64,000 nt of DNA from Rosa chinensis (GCF_002994745.2 NC_037092.1:2718501-2782500), one strand, 5' to 3'. Numbered from the stretch's first letter, positions 1-16,520 are shown. Notes: generated from the letters alone by a model not told the origin. Numbers and translations: made by a program.

Positions 1-578
1 TCAAAGACCAAGCATAAATTTTATCAATGCATCTCCAATAAGTTATAAGAAGTCATCATAAAAACATATAGATGCAATAAAAAGACAGAGAAATGGAGAC
101 CCTGCATGCATACTTTCATCTGAGTTTAAAAGGAAGACAGCTGTTTAAATCAAGTAACAAATTTTTAGGAAATATTGCAATCCTAAGAGAATCCCTTTCC
201 ACGACCCCATTAAGTGGATTAAGCAATAAAATGAGAGAGCAGTAGCTACAAAATGTGTGTACTGTGTACGCTATATACTCTGATATTATCCAGTAATTCT
301 CAAAATGTAAACTGTCAAGAGCTCCCGGTGCAAAAGTTTTGTTTTTCAATTTCATTTTATTAGCAGCCAAAGTATAGAGCTAACTCCAAATTGGTAAAAC
401 AGAAAGTAAAAGAACCCACAAGGCTACATGCAGAGCTTGATGGGATGATGCTGAATGCAAATATTGAAGAGGTGAGTAACTCGCCCACTCAAGAGAGAAA
501 GAGGGGAAAATTACAATTACAGTAATTGAAAAGAAAAAATTAGAACAACAAATCAGAGATGAAATATAGAGATAACTC
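1..578. other. AT-rich flank, no gene established
   Basis: I see no convincing coding exon here. The stretch is AT-rich and looks like intron or intergenic DNA. If the possible exon at 581-629 is real, this would be the first intron of a minus-strand gene that continues left of the window. Confidence 0.3.
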
Positions 579-580
579 AC

Positions 581-629
581 CTGGGTAATCCCAAGCTTGG
601 TTATTCGGCCGGCCCACTCCTAGAAGCAT
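581..629 (-). other. Possible first coding exon of a minus-strand gene
   Basis: On the minus strand an ATG at 629 opens a short reading frame (MLLGVGRPNNQAWDYP) that runs straight into a good donor, CAG|GTGAGT, at 581/580. A 5'-UTR-like stretch with a (CCGA)n repeat lies upstream of the ATG. I do not recognise the protein and cannot see a second exon. If real, it would share a short divergent promoter with the CRK gene starting at 1070. This is an inference from one start codon and one splice donor. Confidence 0.3.
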
Positions 630-697
630 TTGTGTTAAAAAAAAAAATAATAATAATAATAAGATTAGGCTTTTGATGAAATTCAGATTTCGGGTTT

Positions 698-719
698 TCG
701 GTCGGTCGGTCGGTCGGTC
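698..719. repeat. (TCGG)n microsatellite
   Basis: About five tandem copies of TCGG, followed by a short TCA run. It lies between the possible minus-strand exon and the first CRK gene. Confidence 0.85.
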
Positions 720-1032
720 ATCATCATCCTTCTTTGATCCGGTTATGAAACACGTGCACAGCATGTGATTGCAGTAAACATAAATTTACTGACCTCAAAG
801 GTTTTGTTTTTTTTTTGGGTATTCCTAACATCAACAGAGCGTGAAACCCACGCCAAACGCACATGGCTCGACCCTCTTGGTTCAATGACTTTTTTCAATC
901 CTGTTGTTAATTTCCACGACCCTTACTCCTTAATGCATGGGACCTTCATTTTTTAAAGTCCGCGGCGACTTTCAACATGTATCCCTGGTCTTCACTCCTG
1001 TCAATCTAATGCCTAAAACACGGAATTTTTAA

Positions 1033-1040
1033 TTTATATA
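1033..1040 (+). promoter_or_regulatory. TATA-like box of the first CRK gene
   Basis: TTTATATA lies about 30 bp before the ATG at 1070. This placement makes the in-frame ATG at 1040 an unlikely start because it overlaps the box. It fits translation from 1070 or from the next in-frame ATG at 1094. Confidence 0.4.
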
Positions 1041-1069
1041 TGGTAACAGGAACTAAGGGAGTAATCATC

Positions 1070-3913
<2,844 letters not shown>

Positions 3914-3949
3914 TGTTGGTTTATAGCAAACGATAGTGTCACTAATTGC

Positions 3950-6578
<2,629 letters not shown>

Positions 6579-6876
6579 TGATGACTGATGAGTATGTATG
6601 TGCCATATTCCCTCATATTTTGACCTTTTGGACTATTTTCAGCACACCTTTTTCTTGCTAGCTATTCTTAGCGGAAGTTAGCTTTGGTGTCCTCTTGTTT
6701 GGTTTTGCTGAATTGTATGGAAATGCCTGGTAGAATAGCTTCCCAAGTAAGCATGCTCTGGCTCTGGGTCTGGCTATACTCTGTTCCTCAGTCAGAGTTG
6801 ATGCTGAAATGAACTATTGTCAATTACTGCAAATAAAGTTCACATTTTTAGATTAGCTCCTATCGGCGTACAACAT
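6579..6876. other. 3' flank of the second CRK copy
   Basis: No coding sequence is visible. It probably includes the old 3' UTR and runs up to the Copia insertion site at 6877-6881. Confidence 0.4.
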
Positions 6877-6881
6877 GTTTA

Positions 6882-7529
6882 TGTTAGGAACGTTGTGGTA
6901 TAGGGCACCCAATTACAACTGAAGTAGAAACTATGAAAATGAGTGAAGCACAAGATGATAGGCAAATTGTAGAAGGATTTCACTATAGCAAAAGGATACA
7001 ACAATTTCTCTTCTGCAATAAGGAGAGCAACAATTGACAACACCATCTCTCTTATAACAGGTGGAAATACACACTAACAAAGGAAAGACACTTGAGTTTT
7101 AGGAGAAATCTCCATTTTCTCTCTAAACTCCACTCCTTCTCTCTTTGTTTTCACTCACCACAACATGGGATTACAACTCTATAACTCGAGACCTCTATTT
7201 ATACTAGATAGAGGAGGTTACAACTAGCTTCTTAAAGCTTAAGAAACTTAGCTATAGATGAGTTGTAAATGCAATCTTTACAACTATCATATGTTGGAAA
7301 GTAGCCACAATCTTTGACCTATCAACAACTTAAGTATGAAGTAAGTCACAATCTTTGACCTATCAACAACTTAAGCATGAAGTAAGTCACAATCTTTGAC
7401 TTATCAAAAATACCATGCTTATCAAGAACTTAAGCATAAAGCAAGCCTCCATTTTTGACTAATCAAGAAGATCATGCTTATCAAGAACTTAAGTATGAAG
7501 TAAGATGCACAAGTGGCTTTACTTCTACA
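6882..7529 (-). repeat. 3' LTR (element sense) of the Copia element
   Basis: Matches 10695-11342 closely. It contains a TATA box on the minus strand (TATAAATA, complement of 7196-7203). Toward its right end, the U3 side, is a tandem block with W-box-like cores. Confidence 0.95.
7305..7420. promoter_or_regulatory. Tandem W-box-like repeats in Copia U3
   Basis: A unit of 41 bp is repeated, each copy containing TTTGACC or TTTGACT. TTGAC cores start at 7314, 7355 and 7396, with a fourth at 7455. The same block occurs in the other LTR about 3,813 bp to the right. TTGAC followed by C or T is the core bound by WRKY factors. Tandem U3 boxes control stress induction in tobacco Tnt1. A stress-responsive LTR is therefore an inference. 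Confidence 0.55.
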
Positions 7530-7594
7530 TATCTCCCACTTAAAGTCACTTTTGCAATTCTTCTATCCTTTCTACTTTGCCATGTCCACACTGC

Positions 7595-9735
7595 TTATGT
7601 TTCTGCTAGGCCAATAGAGGATCGACACCAAACTGATCCTTCATAACATAATGCAGCATTTGAGATACCCTTGACATATCTCAGGGTCCTCTTCACAGCA
7701 TTCCAATGCTCTCTACCAGGATTCTCCATGTATCGACTAACCGCTCCCACTGCTTGTGCAATGTCTGGTCTTGTGCACACCATAGCGAACATTAAGCTAC
7801 CCACTACTGATGCATACGATACTCGAGACATTTTCATCCTCTCTGCTTCGTTGCTAGGGCTCATACTTGAGGATAACTTGAAATTAATAGGAAGAGGGGT
7901 AGAGATTGACTCACAATCTTGCATGTTGAAGCGACACAAGATTTTCTTCAAGTAGTTTTTCTGAGAGAGCCAAATCTTCCTACTATTTCTGTCTCGGTAA
8001 ATTTGCATCCCTAGAATCTTGTTTGCTGGTCCCAAGTCCTTCATTTCAAACTCCCTAGCCAACTGTGCCTTCAATTCTTTAATACGATCTTTGTTGGGGC
8101 CTGCTACCAACATGTCGTCAACATACAACAGCAGAATAATGAAATCTCCATCACCAAATCTCTTGCAGTAAGCACAAGGATCTGGACTGAGTCTGTTGTA
8201 TCCAAGGCTCATGATGAAGGAATCAAATCTCTTATACCAACATCTTGGCGCCTGTTTGAGACCGTACAGAGATTTGTTCAACCTGCAAACCAAGTTCTTT
8301 TTCCTTTTTCCTCAAATCCATCTGGTTAGAGCATGTAAATCTCTTCTTCAAGTTCTCCATGAAGAAACGCAGTTTTCACATCTAACTGCTCTAAGCACAA
8401 GTCAAATGTACCACACATCGCCAGGACTACTCGAACTATTGTAGTCTCTAGTTTCTCTTTTGAAGTGCTATCATTTTCTTTTCCTTGTACCTTATCTTCT
8501 ACATCTATGCTGATTATCACCTTGTGGGCAGTGGGATCCCACAGGCGGTACCCCTTAACTCCATCAGCATACCCTAAGAAAATACATTCTCTGGATTTTG
8601 GATCCAGTTTTGATGTTTCTTGGGCATTGTACATAACGTACACATGACTTCCAAACGTATGTAAGCGAGAATAATCAGCTGGCTTACCAGTCCACATCTC
8701 CATTGGCGTCTTCAGATCAATTGCGGTTGATGGTGACTGATTGATCACATAACAGGCGGTCTTCACTGCTTCTGCCCAAAATGACTTGGCCATCTCCGCA
8801 GTCCTCAACATCGCTCTTGTCCGTTCTAACAAGGTTCTGTTCATCCGCTCTGCTACTCCATTTTGTTGTGGAGTGTGTGCCACTGTGAACTGCCTCTTGA
8901 TACCTTCTTGTTTACAGAAGTTATCAAATTCATTACTGGTATATTCTCCTCCATTGTCCGTCCTCAAACACTTGATCTTCTTTTCAGATTCAAGCTCCAC
9001 ACGCGCTTTGAATACTTTGAAAACTGGAAACACGTCCTCCTTCCTTTTGATTGGATACACCCAACATCTCCTGGAGTAATCATCAATAAAAGACACAAAG
9101 TATCTTACACCTCCTAGGGATAGAACTGGTGCTTGCCAAACATCGGAATGGATCAGTTCTAAGATAGCTTTGCTTCTAGCATTAGAACTGCTGAACTTTA
9201 ATCTGTGCTGCTTACTAGTGACACAATGCTCACAAAAGGGTAATGAAACCTTTTTGAGCCCTGGAAGAAGCTTTTGTTCAGCAAGAATCTTCAAACCTCG
9301 TTCCGACATGTGGCCAAGCTTACGGTGCCACATCATCGTTGATTCTTCTAAAGATCTTACTGACACTATAGATGCTTCTCCTTCTTGTTGTGTTTCTCCT
9401 TTAAGCATGTACAGATTTGCAGCTATCTTTTCCGCTTTCATCACCACAAGCGCGCCTTTAACTATTTTCATGATCCCATGTTGACCATGGATTTGGTATC
9501 CGCTATTATCTAATTGTCCCCAAGACAATAGATTTTTCTTCAGGCCTTTCACGTGTCGTACCTCCTGAATGGTGCGAACTGTACCATCATACATCTTCAC
9601 GTTGATAGTACCAATACCAGCGATCTCATAGGGATAATCATCTCCCATGAACACAGTTCCTCTTGAGATAGGTTCATATTGGTGGAACCATTCTCTCCGG
9701 GGAGTCATATGCCATGTTGCTCCTGAGTCTATAAG
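7595..9735 (-). pseudogene. Copia pol (protease, integrase, RT), broken
   Basis: Reads on from gag after a TAG. In order: protease motif LIDSGATWHM; integrase zinc region with H and C pairs near 9260-9330; the DDE core (HSDVW, RTDNGGEY, and the glutamate in NGVAERMNR); then RT beginning at LDVKTAFLHG, which follows the integrase after a shortened linker. A TAA lies at 8326-8328 and a frameshift at about 8300. RT resumes with LYGLKQAPR and YVDDM. The frame ends near 7595 just where RNase H should begin, so that domain is deleted. The product cannot be a working polyprotein. Confidence 0.9.
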
Positions 9736-10614
9736 CTAGATATCAACAAATTTTCTCCTCCCTTCAGTAACTGTTGTTGCCTCGCTGTATAAGACTTCAC
9801 CATCATCTGAGGTACTTGCTACACAACCTTGAGCTCTTGATGACTCAGGACCTTTTCCTTTTGTTTCTTCATTCTTCTTGAGACGCCAACACTCCCTTTT
9901 GTAGTGCCCTTTCTTGCCACAGTGATGACACTTGACATTCTTCTTACTTCTAGATTTTGATCTACTCTGACTTTGACTCCCACTGGGGCCACATTCCGTT
10001 GATCTTCCTCTCGTTATCATCAAAGCATCGGCCTGCTGTGAGCCACCCAATCTATCTTCTTTGCTCTTGCGCCGACTTTCTTCTTCAAGAACCGCAGCTG
10101 CAATATCATCGAAGACTAGTATTTCTAGATTGTTGGTTAAATTAACGATGAGTTGATCATACGAATCAGGTAGACTTTGAAGTAGAATTTCAGCACGTTC
10201 ACCCGTCTCTATGTTATGCTCCATTGCTGTGAGCTGTGAGAACAAGGTGTTAAGTGTGTTGATGTGGTCGGTCATTGTCGTCGACTCCATCATCCGAAGG
10301 GTGTATAGCTTTCTCTTCAAGAAGATTTTGTTGTGTAGTGATTTGTCCTCGTACAATTTTGTGAGTGTATCCCATATCTCTTTTGCCGTCTTCTTCTCCG
10401 CCACACTTGACAATACTTCATCGGCTAGTGCTAGATGCAGATTAGCAATCGCATTGCCATCCATCTCGTTCCACTTGCCATCGTCAGTGATCTCCTCAGG
10501 CCTATCTCCAATTGCTGCCAAGCAGTTATCTTTTCTCAAGACTGCTTTTATCCTCATTTTCCACAATGAGAAATTGTTCCCATTGAACTTCTCTATTTCG
10601 TACTTCATCGCCAT
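9736..10614 (-). CDS. Copia gag
   Basis: 292 codons from the ATG at 10614. It has the UBN2/DUF4219-type start (EKFNGNNFSLWKMRIKAVL) and one CCHC zinc knuckle (CHHCGKKGHYKREC) near residue 230. It would form the particle that packages element RNA. It ends in TAG at 9736-9738, one codon before the protease frame continues in phase. That stop may be a mutation of a sense codon rather than a programmed one. Confidence 0.9.
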   Translation of the reverse strand: MAMKYEIEKFNGNNFSLWKMRIKAVLRKDNCLAAIGDRPEEITDDGKWNEMDGNAIANLHLALADEVLSSVAEKKTAKEIWDTLTKLYEDKSLHNKIFLKRKLYTLRMMESTTMTDHINTLNTLFSQLTAMEHNIETGERAEILLQSLPDSYDQLIVNLTNNLEILVFDDIAAAVLEEESRRKSKEDRLGGSQQADALMITRGRSTECGPSGSQSQSRSKSRSKKNVKCHHCGKKGHYKRECWRLKKNEETKGKGPESSRAQGCVASTSDDGEVLYSEATTVTEGRRKFVDI

Positions 10615-10675
10615 TGTTAAAGATGCCTCCTTTCCACTAACTGGATCTCACTTTAGCACGAAAACCGGCTATAAA

Positions 10676-10693
10676 CCCGGAGCTCTGATACCA
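10676..10693 (-). other. Primer binding site of the Copia element
   Basis: On the minus strand TGGTATCAGAGCTCCGGG follows the 5' LTR after one base. TGGTATCAGAGC is complementary to the 3' end of plant initiator methionine tRNA, the common Copia primer. Confidence 0.85.
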
Positions 10694-10694
10694 C

Positions 10695-11342
10695 TGTTAG
10701 GAACGTTGTGGTATAGGGCACCCAATTACAACTGAAGTAGAAACTATGAAAATGAGTGAAGCACAAGATGATAGGCAAATTGTAGAAGGATTTCACTATA
10801 GCAAAAGGATACAACAATTTCTCTTCTGCAATAAGGAGAGCAACAATTGACAACACCCTCTCTCTTATTACAGGAGGAAATACACACTAACAAAGGAAAG
10901 CCACTTGAGTTTTAGGAGAAATCTCCATTTTCTCTCTAAACTCCACTCCTTCTCTCTTTGTTTTCACTCACCACAACATGGGATTACAACTCTATAACTC
11001 AAGACCTCTATTTATACTAGATAGAGGAGGTTACAACTAGCTTCTTAAAGCTTAAGAAACTTAGCTATAGATGAGTTGTAAATGCAATCTTTACAACTAT
11101 CATATGTTGGAAAGTAGCCACAATCTTTGACCTATCAACAACTTAAGTATGAAGTAAGTCACAATCTTTGACCTATCAACAACTTAAGCATGAAGTAAGT
11201 CACAATCTTTGACTTATCAAAAATACCATGCTTATCAAGAACTTAAGCATGAAGCAAGCCTCCATTTTTGACTAATCAAGAAGATCATGCTTATCAAGAA
11301 CTTAAGCATGAAGTAAGATGCACAAGTGGCTTTACTTCCACA
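10695..11342 (-). repeat. 5' LTR (element sense) of the Copia element
   Basis: Full-length partner of 6882-7529, next to the primer binding site. It is the promoter-bearing copy for the minus-strand element. Confidence 0.95.
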
Positions 11343-11347
11343 GTTTA

Positions 11348-11576
11348 AATCTCTATAAAGAAAGAATTGTATTTTGCATCTGTCCCCCATGATGTGTTTC
11401 ATGAGACAATGGTCCGCTATGGAATGTTTCACTATTACCCTGCAGAAACCATCACGTACCAAATGTAATCTAGTCAATTTGGGTGACTGAGTTTCTCTTT
11501 TACTGTCGTCTATAGAGAACAAAAATTTGTGGCGGATCACACTCCATTGTTAGAAGTTATGCTGACACATCGCCAT
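11348..11576. other. Unassigned stretch before the CRK remnant
   Basis: No clear exon. By position it may be degraded intron or kinase exon of the third CRK copy, but I see no alignable motif. Confidence 0.3.
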
Positions 11577-12142
11577 CTACACAGCGGATATATGTCTCCC
11601 AAGTATGCATACCATGTCTCATGTGAACTTCTCCGTCAAGTCTGATGTTTTTAGCTTTGGAATGTTGATTCTAGAAATATGTCAAAGATAGTAGTTTTCA
11701 CATGAAGAAGAATGCAGAGGATCTTCTTGGTTACGTCTGTAAAAACTCAAAAGAATCTTAAATTAATCTACCTGTCTATGTGGGATTTAAGCAGACTAGA
11801 ACACTAATTTTGCAGGCATGGATAAATTGGAAGGAAGAAACGGCATTGAACCTCACCGATCCAGTTTGCTGACTACAGTTTCAAAAGCTGAAATATTGAG
11901 ATGTATTCACATTGGATTACTATGTATTCAGGAGAATGTAGAGGAGAGACCAACGATGGCTTCGCTTGTTATCATGTTAAATAGTCACTCTCTGACTCTA
12001 CCTAAGCCCTCACAGACTGCATTTTTCATGAACAGCAGCATGGACAAGTACAATTCAGAGCTTAGAATCAAGCACTTCTGGATCAAGATCTGTTGAAGTA
12101 TCAGGACATGACGCTTCATTTACTCGGCTTTACACTCGCTAA
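11577..12142 (+). pseudogene. Third CRK copy: last two kinase exons only
   Basis: The penultimate exon (about 11577-11734) still shows GYMSPKYA followed by broken frames around the SVKSDVFSFGMLILE-like region. The last exon (from 11816) reads AWINWKEETALNLTDP, then shifts frame into LLTTVSKAEILRCIHIGLL, and later reaches the family's usual ending before TAA at 12140-12142. The signal peptide, DUF26 domains, membrane helix and ATP-binding half are absent. The Copia element lies immediately upstream, but the missing part is not on its other side, so the loss is a deletion and not a simple split. Confidence 0.8.
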
Positions 12143-12620
12143 CATCACCTCCATGGTTTTGTAAACGTACTATACGCCAAAATACAGGGTACAATTTGGA
12201 TCCATTTTATATGTGACTATATATATTGAAAATTGCTTTCCAATCGAAATCAATATTCTTTAGTCAATATAGCTCTTCAAGCATTTGAAATCCATTGATC
12301 ATACAAATCAGGGAGAGTTTAGCTGCGTATCATATTCTATCCATTTCCTAGGGGGGCTAGGGGCATGCCATGACCTCCCTTGCCTTTTCAAACAACCTTT
12401 GCACTATATTTATCATTAGGAAATTTGGTATATTCTTATATATTGTCTCGATTTTTTGGTTCCCCTTCCTATGTACGTAGCTCCATGAATGCACATATCG
12501 AATCAGTCATAGACGTTGATGCTGAACATTTCAACGCGAATCGTGAGAGCTTTTCAGGGAGTAACCTCACTAAATCGGAACTGTCTGCCTTTTTAACCAC
12601 TAACATATCCTAGTACTAAA
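12143..12620. other. Intergenic, promoter side of the kinase-less DUF26 gene
   Basis: No exon is visible. A TATAAAT at 12621-12627 lies only about 30 bp before the chosen ATG, so the true core promoter may be that box or one further upstream. Confidence 0.35.
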
Positions 12621-12653
12621 TATAAATGATTGATCTCAAGCAAATCAAGAAAG

Positions 12654-14103
12654 ATGTCCATACTTCTCCATCACTCACAAACCACATCGCTAATTATACT
12701 CCTTTCATCATTTTTCTCCCTCCTCAAATTTGTTTCTTGCGATTCCAATTCCCAGAATCACCCGCTTCACTACATCCACCATTACTGTTCCCAAGAATAC
12801 AATCTCACTGACAACCCGGGGTTCCACGACAACGTCGACATCCTCCTCTCCGATCTCACCTCCAAATCTTCTGGATCCAGCTTCTACAACTCCACGGCCG
12901 GAGACGACCACGAAAAAGTCTATGCTCTTTATCTCTGTCGAGGCGACATTAGCTCTCAAGTTTGCCATAACTGCATCGACCATGCAGCTCAAACCCTCCG
13001 GGAAAACTGCACCGACTTCCAAGACACCACCGCGTATTATGAGGAGTGCATGTTGCGATATTCAAACCATTCCATTTTCGCCACAGAGCAGGAGCTTCCA
13101 TTTCGATTTTGGTGCAGCGTGAAAAAGGTTTCCGACAACGCTACCAGTGATTTCAATCAGAGACTGACCAAGTTGATGGGCTGGCTTGTGGATAATGCCG
13201 CGTTCGGTAATACAACTCCCATTCATTTCTCGACAGGGGAAGCAAATACGAAAACCGGTGATAATGGCACGTCGTGGTTGTATGGCTTGATGCAGTGCAC
13301 GCCTGATATTACTGGGAGTGATTGCCAAAAATGTTTGAAGGCGGCTATCGGCAGTTACCAGGAGTTCTGCGCCGAAAGAATGTGGGCGATGATTTTAGCC
13401 CCTAGTTGTCAGTTACGGTATAATACAAGCCCTTTTATGAAGACAGAAAAACCCGCCATGCCAAAAAGTTCAACTGACGGTAAGTAAATAGCACTATCAT
13501 CAATACTGACTAATGCCAGTGTGCGACATATCTTTTTTTTCTCTTTTTTTTTTTACACTATCTATCGTTGAAATTGCAAAAATATGTCATACACACTATT
13601 ATTAAGAGAAGAGAGCTTGTTCTCCAAAATTAAATTTTTTTACCAATTTACCTTTTTTTTATTAAAAAACTATGAAATATAATTAATCAATAAGGATAAT
13701 ATGGTAAATCTATACTGTTATTAAGATAAGAGAGTTTGCACTCCAAAACTTTTTTTTACCAATTTACCCTTTATTTATTAAAAAACTATCAAATATAATT
13801 AATCAATAAGAATAAAATGATAAATTGTAAAATAAAAAATAAAAGAATAAAACAAACAGAAAATGTGGTAGTTGTATTAGAAATTTTTCCACTACATTTA
13901 ACTTTTCTCCACATATATAATGAGTGGACTCTTCTAGTATGTATATATAGGATCATCCACACTAATTATTACGTAAAATTATATTGATTCGCACCCTATA
14001 CTATCGAGTACAATTTACATGTGCAGGAAGAGGGAACTACAAATCCTATGTTGGTCTTGCAACAGTGGTGCTTCTGTCCACCATATTTGTTGCACGTGCA
14101 TGA
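12654..14103 (+). CDS. DUF26 secretory/membrane protein without kinase (CRRSP or PDLP-like)
   Basis: Two exons, 12654-13479 and 14027-14103, joined in phase 1 by GT-AG. The ATG at 12654 starts a signal peptide (about 30 residues, ending near FVSC). Two C-X8-C-X2-C motifs follow (CRGDISSQVCHNC near residue 94, CTPDITGSDCQKC near 214). The second exon codes only a short hydrophobic tail (YVGLATVVLLSTIFVARA) and a stop, so it may be a membrane anchor or GPI-type signal. Two DUF26 domains without kinase are typical of cysteine-rich repeat secretory proteins and plasmodesmata-located proteins. It could also be a CRK that lost its kinase half, given its place in the cluster. It is the only DUF26 gene here without visible damage. 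Confidence 0.85.
13585..13830. repeat. Imperfect tandem duplication in the intron
   Basis: Two AT-rich copies of about 120 bp (roughly 13594-13712 and 13716-13830) share the run TTATTAAGA...GAGAG...CTCCAAAA followed by ACCAATTTACC and ATTAATCAATAAG. The second copy forms the left part of the Helitron-like element, so the first may be a truncated relative. Confidence 0.65.
13709..13937 (+). mobile_element. Short Helitron-like non-autonomous element
   Basis: The 5' end reads TCTATACTGTTATTAAG. The 3' end has a small hairpin (TCCAC and GTGGA around an AT loop) and then CTCTTCTAG. It sits between A (13708) and T (13938), the Helitron insertion rule, and makes no target duplication. The 3' CTAG and the hairpin spacing fit. 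At 229 bp it codes for nothing. It lies inside the intron of the DUF26 gene. Confidence 0.5.
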
Positions 14104-14317
14104 AAGAAATTAATGCTAAAGACAGCACCTGCAGGTAAAAGAGATGAGAACAATCAACAATCAGCTCTGGTTGCACTCCCAAAAAAATTATGAATGGTTA
14201 TGAATTCTACACGTAGATTATAGATGTTTGGCCAAAATTTTTAGTTTTTATTTTCCCACCATTATATGATAATTTTTAACTACTTTTCAAACTAATTTTT
14301 GAAAGAATATGATCATA
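14104..14317. other. 3' flank of the DUF26 gene
   Basis: AT-rich sequence with no coding signal, ending at the target site of the Mutator-like element. Confidence 0.4.
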
Positions 14318-14326
14318 TTGATATAT

Positions 14327-14492
14327 GAGAAAAATTCAGCCACCGTCCCCAAATTATTGTGCCAAGACCAATTTGATATCCAAACTCTCAAACGTACCAA
14401 TGTGATACCCAAAGTCTTATATTGATATCAACGAGGTGTCTCCGTCTAATTTTCATGACGGTTCCGTCAAATTGATAACGTGGCAAGCACGT
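14327..14492. repeat. Left terminal inverted repeat of the MULE
   Basis: Inverted copy of 15670-15835 with scattered mismatches. It contains the recognisable blocks ACCGTCCCCAAA and CGTACCAATGTGATACCCAA. Confidence 0.92.
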
Positions 14493-14639
14493 GGAGATAA
14501 AAAAATAGGTGAAAGACCAAAATAACCTTCTTTTTTTTTTCTTTTTTTTTTTTTTTTACGAATTTCTCAACCATTTTCTCTCTCTTCCTTGTCCATCTTC
14601 TCTTCCAATCTGATCCTTCTTCAATCATCTCCTCGTCTA

Positions 14640-15124
14640 CCAAATTTTAATGGGATTCCTTCAATCTGAATCATCTGATCCAAATTTCTCAACTCAATTT
14701 TGATCAAAATCCCATTAAATCTTAACGGAGGGACTGAAGATATGGGCACTGCAGGATTAATGCTAGGAATTTCAATAACATCATCACTAAATCCCAGATT
14801 CATTGTGGTTGCCACGGCATGGTAGTAAGCAAAGAGGGAGGGCATTCTGGTTGAGGAGGACCAGGAGGTGAAGAAAATATAAGAGAAGACTCAGGGAGGT
14901 GGAAATGGACTTGAGTGACGTGAGAGGAAGCCAGATATGAAAGAAGACTCGGCGAGTGAGATGGTTGGGTGGGTGGTGATGAGGGTTAGCTGGCAGCGGT
15001 GGTTTTGGGATAGCAATGCGGCAAGTCGTAGAAACGGTGCCAGATGGCCCATGCCGGCGCTTGGGAAGAGAACGACATGAGCCTGGGCTCGACGGAGGAG
15101 AATGCTACCGGATTCTAATGACAT
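14640..15124 (-). pseudogene. Captured UDP-glycosyltransferase N-terminal fragment
   Basis: On the minus strand an ATG at 15124 opens a frame with [19 protein letters not shown], the conserved N-terminal motif of family 1 plant glycosyltransferases, followed by a [14 protein letters not shown] second strand. After an apparent break at about 14850-14890 a second piece follows (SLFAYYHAVA, then a DDVIEIPSINP segment) that matches the middle of the N-terminal domain. The PSAGMGHL...LRLAALL wording is closest, from memory, to UGT708-like enzymes. The sugar-donor (PSPG) domain is absent, so no activity is expected. Confidence 0.8.
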
Positions 15125-15468
15125 GAGGAATTGTTTCTTGGATGTGGGATTGGTTGAATAAATAGTACGATGAGTTAGTTAAAGATGATCCAAATTGAAA
15201 CCCAGATCCGGTAATCAGAGATAGAGGATTTAAAACTGAATTGATGAAAGGAAATATTAACCCAGAAAGAAGAGCCAATACCCATATCCTATCTGCATAC
15301 CATTTATTGAAGTTAATAGATGATCAACCGGACTCAATGATCAATCGGATGCGGTTTCAAATGGGGTAATTGAGGATTATACAAACTTGGCCTATGGCGC
15401 CGGTATCAATCCGCTATCGGAATTAAAAGAGAGCAGTTGGAGGTAGGATTGTGAAGAAGAAGAAGATC

Positions 15469-15588
<120 letters not shown>

Positions 15589-15669
15589 TATTCATGCTAC
15601 ATCTGTTTTTTTTTGTTTTTTTTAAATTAATTAGTAAAGAATGACAATTTTGCCCCTGAAAAAAATATC

Positions 15670-15835
15670 ACATGCTTGCCACGTCATCAATTTGACGGAG
15701 CCGTCACGGAAATTGGACGGAGGCATCTCGTTGATATCAATATAAGACTTTGGGTATCACATTGGTACGTTTGAGAGTTTGAGTATCAAATTGGCCTTGG
15801 CACAACAGTTTGGGGACGGTAGTTGAATTTTTCTC
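15670..15835. repeat. Right terminal inverted repeat of the MULE
   Basis: Inverted copy of 14327-14492, adjacent to the right TTGATATAT target duplication. Confidence 0.92.
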
Positions 15836-16019
15836 TTGATATATTAATAACTCTACCGTTATTGATATCTTTTTTTTTATTGTTACGGGGTAAATAAAGA
15901 GTTAGTGGTAATAGCACAATGATATATAGATTAGGTCCAATCATTTGACGGTTTCATGCTTATAAAGGGAGCCTATAGATTATTAACTACTACATAGTAA
16001 ATAGGCAAAGTAAACTAGA

Positions 16020-16520
16020 TTCAATGACGCTCACTAAAAACCTAGAAGCATAGCTCCCTAACAAAGTAGGGAATTACTCTTCAAAAAAAAAAAAAAAACA
16101 AAGTAGGGAATTATTGTAATCAAAATGAATAAACTAAAACAGCAACTCAAACTATGACCCAATGGAGAATCCCAAACCAAGGTTAGAGCCCAAGAAGTAA
16201 TAGCCCAGCCCAACCCCAACATCATCCCTGGCAACATGGATGCCCAAGCACTAGCCATGACTCAATCACTGCCATTCCAGGAGTACCGCCTCCCACCGCC
16301 GTCATCGTCCAAGCAACAGGACAGGGTACCAAGCCCGAACCCATTTGGATTTGGGTTACCATGATGACCACCACCCGTCTGGCAGCACCACAACATCAGC
16401 GAGGCAAAGGTTGGCACTGACGTTGGCCATCGCCGGACAGACATAGCTTGAAAAGTGAAAACAGCTCTAAATGACTAGAGAGAGAGAGACTCTTAGGGTT
16501 TTGTATGATGTCAACAGTAC
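16020..16520 (-). mobile_element. Possible non-LTR retroposon relic
   Basis: On the minus strand the stretch starts with AACCCTAAGAGTCTCTCT, passes through a GC-rich GGCGG-type segment and a GGGCTTGG-rich part, and is interrupted by an A/T homopolymer. The style resembles the retroposon at 39773-41204, but I could not find target duplications. Tentative. Confidence 0.25.

Larger units (their letters stand above)
6882..11342 (-). mobile_element. Defective Copia LTR retrotransposon
   Basis: Two 648-bp LTRs (6882-7529, 10695-11342) starting TGTTAGG and ending CA flank an internal region read on the minus strand. The 5-bp target duplication GTTTA is exact (6877-6881 and 11343-11347). By eye the LTRs differ at about eight sites, so insertion is fairly recent. 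The order gag, protease, integrase, RT is Copia-type. It is not autonomous: RNase H is missing, the linker between integrase and RT is shortened, and stops and a frameshift interrupt pol. It sits between the second CRK copy and the remnant of a third. Confidence 0.95.

Noticed and set aside
9736..9738. Programmed stop readthrough between Copia gag and pol
   Set aside because: The frame continues in phase after TAG, but other stops and a frameshift occur in the same pol, so mutation is the simpler reading.
14640..15124. Functional UDP-glycosyltransferase gene
   Set aside because: It lacks the sugar-donor half, has a frame break, and lies inside a Mutator-like element.
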